From: Heterohyrax brucei
Taxonomy: Eukaryota > Chordata > Mammalia > Hyracoidea > Procaviidae
Assembly (NCBI GenBank): GCA_028571685.1
Contig: CM053146.1
Coordinates: 21,921,431 to 21,985,430 of the forward strand
Reading direction: 5' to 3'
Length of the DNA stretch: 64,000 bases
The stretch's first letter is position 1. Each line of letters opens with the position of its first letter. Positions 31,273 through 41,580 of this stretch are shown one piece after another. Position numbers and translations under genes: made by a program. The notes under the pieces were generated by a model. It worked only from the letters and a program-made list of their open reading frames with translations. It was not told where the DNA came from and did no database searches.

Positions 31273-31442
31273 CAAATGATTTTTAGGAGCTCTTGTTTAT
31301 CTCTTTTTCTCTTCTGGTGCGTGTGCATTGTTAGTAATATTCTGTAGTCTATTTATGGTGTGCGTTAGAATTCCCAGTGTTGTCCCAGTTTTTTTCTTCC
31401 TTAATCTTTATTGTTTTAGATTTTATATTTAGGTCTTTGATC

Positions 31443-31459
31443 CATTTTGAGATAGTTTT
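31443..31459. repeat. TSD, left copy (L1-C)
   Basis: CATTTTGAGATAGTTTT, identical to 33344-33360. Confidence 0.95.
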
Positions 31460-32388
31460 ATTTTATTTTATTTTATTTTTTATTTTTATTTAACATAAGT
31501 GAGTGAAAATGTACATTCACATGTAAATTTACATGCCCCCCTATATGCAGCTTCCACTACTCTCCCTGTCTGGTGACTGCACACTATTCCTCTCTGCTCC
31601 ATACCTGTCTCATCCTCCCAACAGTCTCCTTTCCCCTCCTCTCCATCCACTCCCCTTCCTCCAGCCAGAGGTCAGCAAGATGATATCCTATAGATGTATA
31701 GAACCATAAAGTGCTTCCAATATATGGTCACTCTGCCTTGCTAAGTCCAATCCATTCCTGTTCAAAGAGTGGACCTTTGTTATAATTTATGGGAGAGGGC
31801 AGCATCAGGGAAGGGGGCATGCTCTCAGAGTAACCACAAAACCGCTGGACCATCAACTGAGGTCTTTTAGTGGAGATCTCATGATGCACCTCTTTTTATT
31901 CTTGTGTTGCCAGTGAGGCTCCTCTCTGTGAGTTCCGTCGTGGCTATCACTGGTGGTGGCTGGGCACCATCCGCTTCTTCCGGTCTCAAGTCGATGTAGG
32001 CACCCACTCTTGTGGGTCTCTCTGTCTTCTCGGTTGTCTTTACCGCATGCCGTTTTGGCCCTCGGTGAGCATCCGTTCCTGCTGAGTTGGGACCATTTGC
32101 TGTGTCCTCGGATGGCAGCTTGGCAGCTTTTAAGACCCCAGACGCCACTCACCAATGTGGGGTGCAGAGAACTCTCTTAGCAAAACGCTAGTTGTGCCAA
32201 TTGGCCTGGAATTTGCCTAAGAGCATGGTCCCCCGCCCCCCGCCCCAGCTACTCTATCCTTGCAGTATTGAGTTAAGATGGAAGGAGTACTCAAGTTATG
32301 CTGAAGTCCACTTAATGTTGTTCTTGTTCCTAATGTGTGCTGTCACCGCTTTCTCCCAACTAGATTGCTAGTAACTATCTAAACTAAA

Positions 32389-32426
32389 CCCTCCCCCCCT
32401 CGCCCTCCCTCCCTCCCCTCCCTTGC
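32389..32426 (-). other. G-quadruplex-like run in L1-C 3' UTR
   Basis: On the L1 sense strand there are several G-runs of three or more (complement of CCCTCCCTCCCTCCCCTCCC), directly after the ORF2 stop. Confidence 0.6.
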
Positions 32427-32474
32427 AGCTGTCAAAGAGTCTTTTCTTCTATACACAGGTCTGTTTTTGAGATC

Positions 32475-33167
32475 TTATCGTAGAGGTCTCATACAGTATT
32501 TGTCCTTTTGTTGCTGACTACTTTCACTCAACATAATGTCTTCCAGTTGAAACCAGGTTAGGAGATATTTCCTGGAATCATTGTTATTCTTTATCATTGC
32601 GTAGTACTCCATTGAGTATATGTACCATAGTTTACCTATGCATTCGTCTGTGGTTGGGCATCTGGGTTGATTCCATCTTTTTGCTATTGTGGACTGTGCT
32701 GTGATAAACATTCTGGTGCATGTGTCCATTGGTGTGAAAGGCCTTGATTCTGTAGGATATATTCCAAGTAGTGGAATTACTGGGTCAAATGGTATATCAA
32801 TATCCATTTTTTTAAGGAAGCGCCAGATTGCCTTCCAAAGAGGCTGGACCATTTTGCAACCCCACCAACAGTGTAAGAGGGTTCCACTTTCTCCACAGCC
32901 TCTCCAGTATTTGTTGTTTTGTGTTTTCTGGATCATGGCCAATCTTGTTGGGGTGAGATGGTATCTCATTGTTGTCTTGATTTGAATTTCTTTAATAACT
33001 AAAGATCGTGAACGTGTCCACATGTGTTTTTTGGCTGCCTGGATCTCCTCTTTAGTGAAGTGTCTGTCCATCTCCTTTGCCCATCGCTTAAGTGGATGGT
33101 TTATCTTCTTCTTATTGATATTTTGTAGTATCCTATAGATTATGGAGATCAGGCGTCCGTCTGACAT
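32475..33167 (-). pseudogene. L1 ORF2 C-terminal fragment (230 codons open)
   Basis: The longest uninterrupted ORF2 remnant in the window: KRWAKEMDRHFTKEEIQAAK, then [35 protein letters not shown] and [19 protein letters not shown], ending QQKDKYCMRPLR at the ORF2 stop. The cysteine/histidine knuckle of L1 ORF2p is intact. It has no RT or endonuclease, so it cannot act alone. Confidence 0.9.
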
Positions 33168-33343
33168 AGAGTTGCCAAATATTTTTTCCCATTCTGTGGG
33201 TGTTCCTTTAATTCTATTAATAAAGTCTTTGGATGAGCAGAAGTGTTTGATTCTTAATAGTTCCCATTTATCTATTTTGTCTTCTGTTGATTGAGGTTTG
33301 TTTGACAGATTTTGGAGTCTGTCCTCATTGTGTATTAAAACTT

Positions 33344-33360
33344 CATTTTGAGATAGTTTT
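33344..33360. repeat. TSD, right copy (L1-C)
   Basis: CATTTTGAGATAGTTTT. L1-H ORF2 then resumes (TATGCATGGTGTGAGACATG). Confidence 0.95.
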
Positions 33361-33496
33361 TATGCATGGTGTGAGACATGGGTCTTATTTAATATTTTTG
33401 CAGATGGGTATCCAGCTATGCCAACATCATTTGTTAAAGAGACTGTCTTTTCCTCAGTTTACGAACTTTAGACCATTGTCAAATATCTGCTGATCA

Positions 33497-33528
33497 TTAA
33501 AGCCAAGTGCCGGATCCGACTCATAGTG
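33497..33528 (-). repeat. Tail-only SINE/RTE fragment in L1-H
   Basis: AAAGCCAAGTGCCGGATCCG then ACTCATAGTGA is the complement of the SINE tail, about 30 bp, with no SINE body. It interrupts L1 ORF2 sequence. Confidence 0.7.
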
Positions 33529-34352
33529 AATAGTATTAATTTGAATTCTCAATTCTGTTCTGTTGATCTATGTATCTGTTTTTGTACCAGTACCAGGCTA
33601 TTGTGACTACTGTGGTGGTAGAATAAGTTCTAAAATCAGGTAATGTGAGGCCTCCTATTTTATTCTTTTTAAGTAATGATTTACTTATTTGGGGCTTCTT
33701 CATTTCCATATGGAGCTGGTGATTTGTTTATCTAGCTCATTTAAAAATGCCATTGGAATATGTGTGTTGATTAGACTGTATCTCTAGATCACTTTGGGTA
33801 GAATACACATTTTCATGATGTTAAGTCTTCTATCTATGAGGAAGGTAGGTTTCTCCACTTACGTAGGCCTCTTTTGATTTCTTGTGGTGGAGTCTTGTAA
33901 TCTTTGTATAGGTCTTTTACCTGTCAGGCTAGGTTTGTTGCTAGGTATTTTATCTTCTTGGGGGCTACTGTAAATGCTCTTGATTTGTTGATTTCCTCTT
34001 TGATGGTCTCTTTGTTGATGTAAAGGAATCCAGCTGATTTATGTATGTTTATCTTGTGTCCTGATACTGATGTTAGCACTGATGTTAGCTCCAGTAGTTT
34101 TTTTGTGAATTCTTTATGATTTTCTATGTGTAAGATCATATATCATTCTCAAATAGAGATACTTTTTACTTCCTTACCAATGTGGTTGCACTTTATTTCT
34201 TTATCATGCCTGATTGCTCTGACCGGAACTTACAGCACAGTTCTGAATAAAAGTGGTGACAGTTGGGCATCCTTGTCTGGTTACTGTTCTCAAGGGAAAT
34301 GCTTTCAGACTCTCTCTGGTTTGGATGGTGTTGGCTGTTGGCTTTATGTAGA

Positions 34353-34508
34353 TCCCAAACCAAACCAAACCCAGTGCTGTCAAGTTGATTCTGACTCATA
34401 GCGCCCTGCAAGACAGAGTAGAACTGCTCCATAGAGTTTCCAAGGTGCACCTGGCAGATTTGAACTACCACCTTTCTGGTTAGTAGCCATAGCACTTAGC
34501 CACTGCAT
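34353..34508 (-). repeat. AfroSINE in L1-H
   Basis: Tail complement CCAAACCAAACCCAGTGCTG, GTTGATTCTGACTCATAGC, CAGAGTAGAACTGCTCC, head ending AGCACTTAGCCACTG. Flanking GTAGATCCC and TTAGATGCCC suggest a decayed TSD. Confidence 0.9.
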
Positions 34509-34693
34509 GTTAGATGCCCCTTATTATACTGAGGAATTTTCCTTCTATTCCTGTTTTACTGAGAGTTTTTAACATGAATGGGTATTGGGCTTTATCAGTT
34601 GCCTTTTTTGTGTCAATTGATAAAATCAAGTGGTTCCTGTCTTTTGTTTCGTATATGTGGTTGGTTACATTAAGTTCTTCTAATTAATGTTGA

Positions 34694-34719
34694 GTCGGAT
34701 CTGACTCGACAGCACTTGG
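34694..34719 (+). repeat. 26-bp tail-only SINE/RTE insertion
   Basis: GTCGGATCTGACTCGACAGC then ACTTGG: the last 26 bases of the SINE/RTE tail and nothing else, flanked by CTAATTAATGTTGA (34680-34693) and CTAATTAATATTGA (34720-34733), 13 of 14 identical. Confidence 0.75.
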
Positions 34720-35879
34720 CTAATTAATATTGAATTATCCCTACATCCCTAGTATGAATCCCACTTGGTCATATGAATGATTATTATTATTATTGGATAT
34801 GATGTTCAATTCTATTGGCTAGAATTTTGTTGAGGACTTTTGCATCCAAGTTCATGAGACGTATTGAAATAGTTTTCCTTTTTGGTCCTGTCATGGTGTC
34901 AAGGTTATACTGGCTTCATAGAAGGAACTTGGCAGTATTCTGACCTTTTCTAGTTCTGAAATACCTTTAGTAATAGCGGTGCAAACTCTTCCATTCTCCA
35001 GTGGAACCTTCACCAGCCAGGGCTCTTTTTAGTTGGGAGATTTTTAATTTCCTTTTCAGTCTCTTCTTTTGTGATGGGTTTTTTTTTAGTTCTTCTACTT
35101 CTGTTTGTACTAGTTTTGGTAGGTAGGATGCTTCTAGAAATTTGTCTGTTCCCTCTGGGTTTTTGAATTTATTAGAGTACAGTTTCTCATAGTATTCTGT
35201 TATCATTCTTAATTTCAGTTGGGTCTGTTGTGATATTGCCCATCTCATTTCTTATTTGATTCATTTCCCTCATCTCTTTCTTATGTCAGTCTGGCCAATG
35301 GTTTATCAATTTTATTGATATTTTTCAAAAAAACAGCTTTTGATCTTGTTAACTGTTTCAGATCGATTTCGTGTTCTCTAATTTATTTAGTTGTACTTCA
35401 GCTTTCATTATTTGCTTTCTCCTGGTGCCCAGGAGGTTTCTTTTGCTTTGGTCTTTCAAATTGTTCCAGTTGTGGAGTTGATTCTTTGATTTTGGGCTTT
35501 TCTTCGTTTTTGATTGTTTATTGAGACAAATTGATCTCTGAGTACTTTTTTTAGAGTGTCCCACAGATTCTGCGAGGATGTATTTTCTTTTTCATTTGAT
35601 TGTATGAATTTCTTTATATCACTGTTGATTTCTTCTATAACCCAGTAGTTTTTGAGCAAGGTTCAGTTTCCTGTGTTTGATTTTTTTTTTCTTCTTTTTT
35701 CTGTTACTGATTGCTACTTTTATGGCTTTACGGTCTAAAGAGATACTTTGTAGTATTTCAGTACTTTGAATTTTGCTAGGGACTTCTTTGTGGCCTAACA
35801 TGTGGTTATTTCAGGAGAATGTTCCGTATACACTGGAAAAGAAAGTGTACTTGGCTGCTGTTAGGTGGAGTGTTACGTA

Positions 35880-36420
35880 CAAGGCCTGGAACTCATCCTA
35901 GAAAAATTGCTACATTCCTCATTGCTGAATATCACTACAGTCACCTTTGAACTACTCCCCATGGGAAGCCATGCATCAATGCCATCACCTAGCCTGCCCC
36001 TCAAAGCAATTTTGAAACTCTCTTTTCTGAAGTGGCCACCAGAGCTGTCTACCCTTGATGTCCTGAATGTCATCAAAATGTCTTCCTTTCAGTATTTCAT
36101 CTTCAGATAAAGAAAATAGTCACTGGGAGCCAGCTCAGGTGAGTAGGGAGGATGTTCCAGTATAGTTACTTGTTGTTTAATGGCTAAAATCTTCCTCACA
36201 GACAATTCACAAATTAAGTTTGTGAACTTGCGACTTTGCCACTGTGCACAATGGCCATTCCAGAAAGAGTTCCAAAATTGCTTTGAAGGATGGACTAGGT
36301 GCTGTTGTGAGTGTGTAGCTTCCCAAGCGGAGTACTTTGAAGGTGACTGTAGTGATAGTCAGCAATGCAGTATATAGCACTTAGAAAAATTAAGTTTGTA
36401 GACTTAATTGTTGGACCTCA
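35880..36420 (-). mobile_element. Mariner-derived MITE, 541 bp
   Basis: TA flanks at 35878-35879 and 36421-36422. It has the same inverted-arm structure as 28831-29395 but in the opposite orientation, with the longer transposase segment in the left half (TGTCATCAAAATGTCTTCC). A small deletion lies in the left terminus. It lies in L1-H ORF2. Confidence 0.87.
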
Positions 36421-36712
36421 TATACGTCTCTGAGGCCAAATTGGTTGATTGTGACATTAGATTTTTTCTGTTTGTATTGAGCTTTTTTAGATGTTGTGTC
36501 ATTCACTGATAGTTGCATGTTGTAAGTCTCCTACTATTATTGTGGAGTTGTCTATTTCTGTTTTCAGTGCAGTTAGTGTTTGTTTTATGTGTTTTGGAGC
36601 CCTGTCATTGGGTGTGTAGATATTTAATATGGTTATGTCCTCCTGAATTATATAATGTCCTTCCTTGTACAGTGTGGTAGATTTTACTGTAAAGTCTATT
36701 TTATTAGTAATT

Positions 36713-36724
36713 AATATTGCCACT
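36713..36724. repeat. TSD, left copy (L1-E)
   Basis: AATATTGCCACT, 11 of 12 identical to 37386-37397. Confidence 0.75.
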
Positions 36725-37385
36725 GTTCGTCTGGGGTCTTAGAAGCTAGCTAGCTGCCATCTGAGGTGCACCAAATGGTCCCAACTCGGCTGGAACTGAT
36801 GATCACCAAGGACAACAATGACATGAGGGAAAAAGAACTCAAGACAGAAAGACCCACGTGAATCGGTGACTATATCAACATGTGACCAGATAAACCAGGT
36901 GGTACCGTGCCACCACCAATGACAGCCCTGTTGGGGCTGCAATGTTGGGTCCCAGTGTCAACATGAGAAAAAAAGGGGTATACCCTAAGAACTCCACTAG
37001 AAGACCTCAGTTGATGGTCTGAATGCTAGGGGTTCTCTTGGGAGTGTGGTCCCTAGACCTGATGCTGCCTCTGATTGCAAATCTTTACTGAGGTCAGTTC
37101 TTCGGACAGAAATGGGTTGGACTTAGGGACGCAGAGTGACTGTATCGTGTGTGCACTTGAGCGTTCTATGCATCATAGGATGTTGTCCTACTGTGCTCTT
37201 ACTAGAGGGAAGTGGAGAGAGTGGAGATGAGGGGATAGGAGATTGTTAAAAGGATATGACATGTGTAGACTGGAAAGGAGGAGTGTGCTGTCACCAGGGA
37301 AGGAGAGCAGAAGAAGCTGCAGATAGACGGACCTGCAAATTTAAACTGGATTGTACATGTTCACTCAGTCACAATGAAAAAAAAA
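36725..37385 (+). mobile_element. L1-E: 661-bp 3' UTR-only L1, plus strand
   Basis: The only young L1 tail on the plus strand. It is the complement of the 3' UTR blocks seen in L1-A (GTCTTAGAAGCTAGC ... TCGGACAGAAATGGGTTGG ... AAATTTAAACTGGATTG) and ends in an A-run at 37377-37387. It was inserted into L1-H in the opposite orientation with a near-perfect 12-bp TSD. Confidence 0.88.
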
Positions 37386-37397
37386 AATATTGCCATT
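37386..37397. repeat. TSD, right copy (L1-E)
   Basis: AATATTGCCATT, partly overlapping the A-tail. L1-H continues rightward. Confidence 0.75.
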
Positions 37398-39456
37398 ACT
37401 TCTGTTTTTGGAAAGCTGCTAGCTTGATATATTTATTTCCACTGAATTTTAGTTTGTGCATTTCTATGTGTCTTCTGTAGGCAGCATGTAGATTTTTTCC
37501 CCCCCAAATCTACTCTGCCACTCTCTATATCTTTATGATGCATTAGGACATTTACATTAGTGTGATTGTTGATAGGTATGAAGTTAGTTTTGTCATTTTG
37601 ATTTCCTTTTATGTAGACTACAGACAACTCCTTTATTGTTTTTAATTTTCTCTGCTGAGCTTTTTATTCTTAGTGTGTTTTCATCTTTTTTCAATGTTGA
37701 AGGTTTTGTATTTACTAGGACTTCAATTTTTCTTTGTTTCTTATTTTAATGCATAGGATTCATAGTTTCCTTTGTGGTTACTCTAATTTTTACCACTATT
37801 TTACTAATTAAACTAATCTTTAAGTTTCTTTGTATCACCTTGACTTCCTGTCCGTGTGAAAGATCTATGACTACATTTACTTTAGATACCCTCTTTTTTG
37901 TTATAATTTGTACTTAAAAATTTTTTCTGTTTCCCTGTTTTCAGTGTGTTGCCAATAATTTATTCATGTTATTCTCCTATTTGGGTTCATGTCCAGTTGC
38001 TTTATTCTATGTTTTATTCTAGGGTTATTACCTGGTATTATTGATTTTCCCACCAAAGATCTCCCTTTAGTATTTCTTGTAATTTTGACTTGGTTTTTGC
38101 AGATTCCCTAAATGTCTGTTGATCTGGCAGTGTCCTGATTTCGCCACCATATGTGAGAGACAATTTTGGTGGATATGTAATTCTTGGCTGCCAGTTTGTT
38201 TTCTTCAAGGCTTTATATTTATGTCATCCCATTGCCTTTTTGCTTGCATGGTTTCTGCTGGAGTAGTCTGAGTTTAGTCTTACAGATTCTCCTTTGTAGG
38301 TTATTTTATGTTTGTCCCTAGCCAGTTTTAAAAGTGTCTCCTTATCTTTAGTTTTGGCAAGTTAGATGATAATACACCTTGATGTCTTTCTTTTCAGATT
38401 TGCCTTCTGTGGAGTTTGATGAGCATGTTGAATAGACACCTTTTTACCTTTCATGATATCAGGGAAGTTTTCTGTCAGCAAATCTTTGACAATTCTCTCT
38501 GTATTTTCTGTTCTCCCCTCCTGGGACTCCAGTCATTTGTAGATTATTCCTCTTGATAGAGTCCCACATAAGTTCTCATGTTTCTTGATTTTCTTTTAAT
38601 TCTTTTATTTGTTTTTTCCTCAAATATGTTGATGTCGTCTACTTTATTTTCAGACTCAGTGATTCAGCCTTCCATTGTCTCTCTTTGTACCTTTGAATTT
38701 CTGTTGAGTTGTCTAATTCTGTAATTTTATTGCTAACTAGTTTTCTGAATTTCTAATTCTTGCTGCTCTGTGCTGACTTGCAACCTGTTCAGTTAGTCAT
38801 TAGGCTGTGCTGCGTTTTGCCTTAACCCTTTTCTTGTGCCTTGAAGAGTTCTAAATATCAGTCTCTTGTATTCTACCTGTGGTAGTTCTAAGAATGTCTC
38901 TTCCTCTGGAAAATTTGATCCTTTGTTTTTGGAACTTTCTGAACAAATCATGATCTGCTTCTTTAAGTGCTTTGATGTGGGCTGCTGTTCCCAAGCTATC
39001 AGTAAAGTGTTTTTATTTATTTTGTGTTTGCCTGCTGTGTTCTGGCTTTTCGTTTGATATACACAGATTTACTGGTTGTATGTGATACTTTGGCTATTGT
39101 TGTCTTTGATGCTGTCAGTAGGTTGTTAGAGTTGTTTCTAGACATAGGAGCCCTGAGTGTCCAGGTTGTTAGTCACCTAGTGTGTGGTTCCAGGCTGTCA
39201 CCTACTGTCCTAGAAGGGCACATGTCATTGGTATAGTCACAGACATCTAGTGTAACATTAGTTTCCTTCAAAGCTGAGGAAAGCAGGGTGCTAACAGCTG
39301 CCCCTGAGTTTCTGTGAGGATGGCTTATCCACTTATGTTTGAATTTAGGTGACAGAACAGTTTCTGCTGTGAGTTTTTGCCTTAGGGAAGCCAGCAGAAT
39401 TTTTTTTTCCCCTCCTGCCTGAGTTTGTTAAATTGTTCCTCCTCTCCAGTGTCAGA

Positions 39457-39644
39457 AAATGGCTTTGGATGGGCTTAAGGAGACCTACTTTTGGCTCAGT
39501 TAATGGCATCAGACGCCAGAGCTGGACACAGAGCAGAGAAGGGAGGAGGGGAATGGCTCAGAGCGGGCTTGAGGAGTCCTACTTTTGTCTCAGTTAGTGG
39601 GAGCTCCAGGTGCTGTGCAGAGGAGGAAGGGGAAAGCGCTGAGA
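39457..39644 (-). repeat. Two 94-bp tandem units in L1-H 5' UTR
   Basis: Units 39457-39550 and 39551-39644 share AATGGCT, GGGCTTRAGGAG, CCTACTTTTG and CTCAGTTARTGG at a 94-base offset. They lie in the 5' UTR of L1-H. Confidence 0.7.
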
Positions 39645-40042
39645 GAAGGGAGTTAGGCCTGTGTCGGAGGAAAGACTCAGATCTGTACATGGTAAGTTAT
39701 ATGCAGAGACTTAGCTTTCAACTATCTGGTGCTGTCTCTCACTGGCCCTGGAGGTGTGAGTGAGTTCTGTAGAAAATCACCCGTGCTGAGAAGGGTGCGT
39801 ACCAGCCTCCGTGACTGGGCGTGCTGTGCTGTGGCTGTAGCCGTTTCCAACAGGCCTGCTGAATCGTGTGTACTCTGGGTTACTCTGCCTTCCTTGTTGC
39901 TCAGTCAACTTCTCAGCTTACCTTTTGCTGTTCAGGGCTCATAGGACGTCATATGTACTGGATTCATTGTTCTTCTGGGTTTATTGTGAGACGGGTCATG
40001 AGAAATGTCCATCTGTTCTGCCACCTTGGCTCTACCTTTCCA

Positions 40043-40257
40043 TTGTTTGGTTTTAAGAAGACTCCAGAGGATATTTTTGCTCCAAGAAGCTTAGAGTTCA
40101 TGAGAACTTGAAAATTTCTTATGCATTTTCCTCCTTTCAACCAAGATTCTTCTATAAAATCTTCGATCTAAATGTTCGGCGGTGGTAGTCAGGCTCCCTC
40201 TGGTTCTCTTGGTGTCATGGCAGGGGAGGCAGTTGTTCGTGGTGGCATACATCTATT
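40043..40257 (-). repeat. L1-K 3' UTR, right part
   Basis: Starts with the TSD copy TTGTTTGGTTTT (40043-40054) and continues as L1-K 3' UTR (AAGAAGACTCCAGAGG, CAACCAAGATTCTTCTATAA), matching 51427-51700. Confidence 0.78.
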
Positions 40258-40455
40258 ACTGAATTACCATACCTGATTGCTTCTCTCACTAGACCGTGAG
40301 TTCTGAAAACACAAGAGACATGCCTCCTGTTTAAACTCCTGTCGCCTAGAGGGTATGCTTGTGCATAGCACAGCTGTGTGCTCTGTAAGGTTGTGTGAGA
40401 TTAGGTTGCACTATGCCTGTGCAAACATGTTAAGTGTACCACAAGTATAATGCTT
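40258..40455. repeat. L2-like ancient repeat
   Basis: GCTTCTCTCACTAGACCGTG then AGTTCTGAAAACACAAGAG resembles an L2 3' end. Low certainty. Confidence 0.35.
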
Positions 40456-41580
40456 TTATTTTATTTTTCAATTTTATTGTGCTTTGGGTGACAGTTTTCA
40501 GTACAAAATAAATTCTCATTCAAAAATTCATACAGGAATTGCTTTGTGACGTTAGTTGCAATCCCACACGGTGTCAGTATGCTCCCACTTCCCTTTTCCA
40601 CCCTGTGTTCTTTGGATCTATTTGTCTAGTTTTCCTGTCCCTTCTCGCCTTTGCTTTTGGGAGGATGTTGGTCATTTCATCTTGTGTATTTAATTGAATG
40701 AAGCGTATTCTGCACATGTGTTATTGTTTATTGTATAGACCTGTCTCATCTTTGGATTAAAGGTGGACTTTGGGAATGGCTTCAGTTCTAAGTGAGGAGG
40801 AGGATATCTGGGGCCATAGTCTCAGAGGTTCTTCTAGTTCCTCAGACCAGTAAGTTTAGTTTTTTCTGTGAATTTGGATTTTATTGTACATTGTACACTT
40901 GGGGACCCACTGTTGTGATCCCTGTCAGAATGGTTGATGGTCTTGGCTCAGGCTGGTGGAGGCTGTGGTTCATGTGGTCCTTTATCCATTTGAATTAATA
41001 TATTTCTTTGTGTGTTTATTTTTCTTCATTTTCCTTTACTGTAGATAAGACAGAAACCTTGGTGGTGTAGGGGTTAAGTGCCATGACTGCTAACCAGAAG
41101 ATCGGCAGTTCAAATCTGCCAGTTGCTCCTTGGAAACTCTGTGGGGCAGTTGTATTCTGTCTGTAGGGTTGCTTTGAGTCAGAGTCGACTTGATGACAGT
41201 GGGTTTGGTTGTTGATTCAGTAAAGACAAGATGGCATCAATAGATATATTTTAGATGGCTGTTCACAAACTTTTAAGACCCAGATGCTACTCACCAAAAT
41301 AGGCTGCAGAATATTTTCCTTATGAACTGTGTTATGCGAGTTGACCTGGATATTCCCCAAGACCATGATCCCCAGCCTTTGGCCCCAGTAACTCAGTCCC
41401 TCAAGTTATTTGGATATGTTGAGGAAGCTTTTTTCGTTTTGTCTTGGTCAAGTTGTGCTTCCTTCCCTGTAGTATGTGTTATTAACCCTTCACCAAAGTT
41501 GATACTTGTCTACTATCCAGTTACTGTTATCTCCTCCCCACCCTTTTCCTCTGTTGTTATCATCAAAGTATGTTTGCTTT
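40456..41580 (-). repeat. L1-J 3' UTR
   Basis: Minus-strand L1 3' end (TTTTATTGTGCTTTGGGTG) through its 3' UTR. A plus-strand AfroSINE at 41056-41217 interrupts it. Confidence 0.8.
41056..41217 (+). repeat. AfroSINE, well preserved
   Basis: The clearest plus-strand copy: CTTGGTGGTGTAGGGGTTAA (A-box region), CGGCAGTTCAAATCTGCC (B-box), TCCTTGGAAACTCTGTGGGG, GTTGTATTCTGTC, and the tail GAGTCAGAGTCGACTTGATG ending GGGTTTGG. This layout is the template for reading the others. Confidence 0.93.

Larger units (their letters stand above)
31460..33343 (-). mobile_element. L1-C: 5'-truncated young L1 inside L1-H
   Basis: Minus-strand, about 1.9 kb: a (TTTTA)n tail complement, the 3' UTR (31490-32474) and the C-terminal part of ORF2 (32475-33343). 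It is very similar to L1-A in the 3' UTR, for example CCATAGATG-like and TCAGCAAGATGATATCCTATAG blocks. A perfect 17-bp TSD taken from L1-H ORF2 sequence surrounds it. Confidence 0.95.
28579..40042 (-). mobile_element. L1-H: long old L1, heavily nested
   Basis: Minus-strand L1 with a recognisable 3' end (28579, TTTTATTGTGCTTTAACTG), 3' UTR, ORF2 (about 30150-37900 with gaps), an ORF1 region (about 37900-38850) and a 5' UTR to about 40035, ending with the complement of an L1 start (CACCTTGGCTCTACC). It hosts mariner MITEs at 28831, 30885 and 35880, younger L1s at 31460 and 36725, and SINE pieces at 33497, 34353 and 34694. Removing these leaves roughly 7 kb, a full-length L1. Many stops and frameshifts are present. 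Confidence 0.8.

Noticed and set aside
32689-32985. Plus-strand ORF repeated at 5978-6247 and 10315-10599 ([19 protein letters not shown])
   Set aside because: It is the antisense shadow of conserved L1 ORF2 C-terminal sequence, not an independent gene.
39491-40111. Plus-strand ORFs in a GC-rich stretch that might suggest a CpG island or promoter of a host gene
   Set aside because: The stretch is the reversed 5' UTR of L1-H, so the higher GC content belongs to the retroelement.
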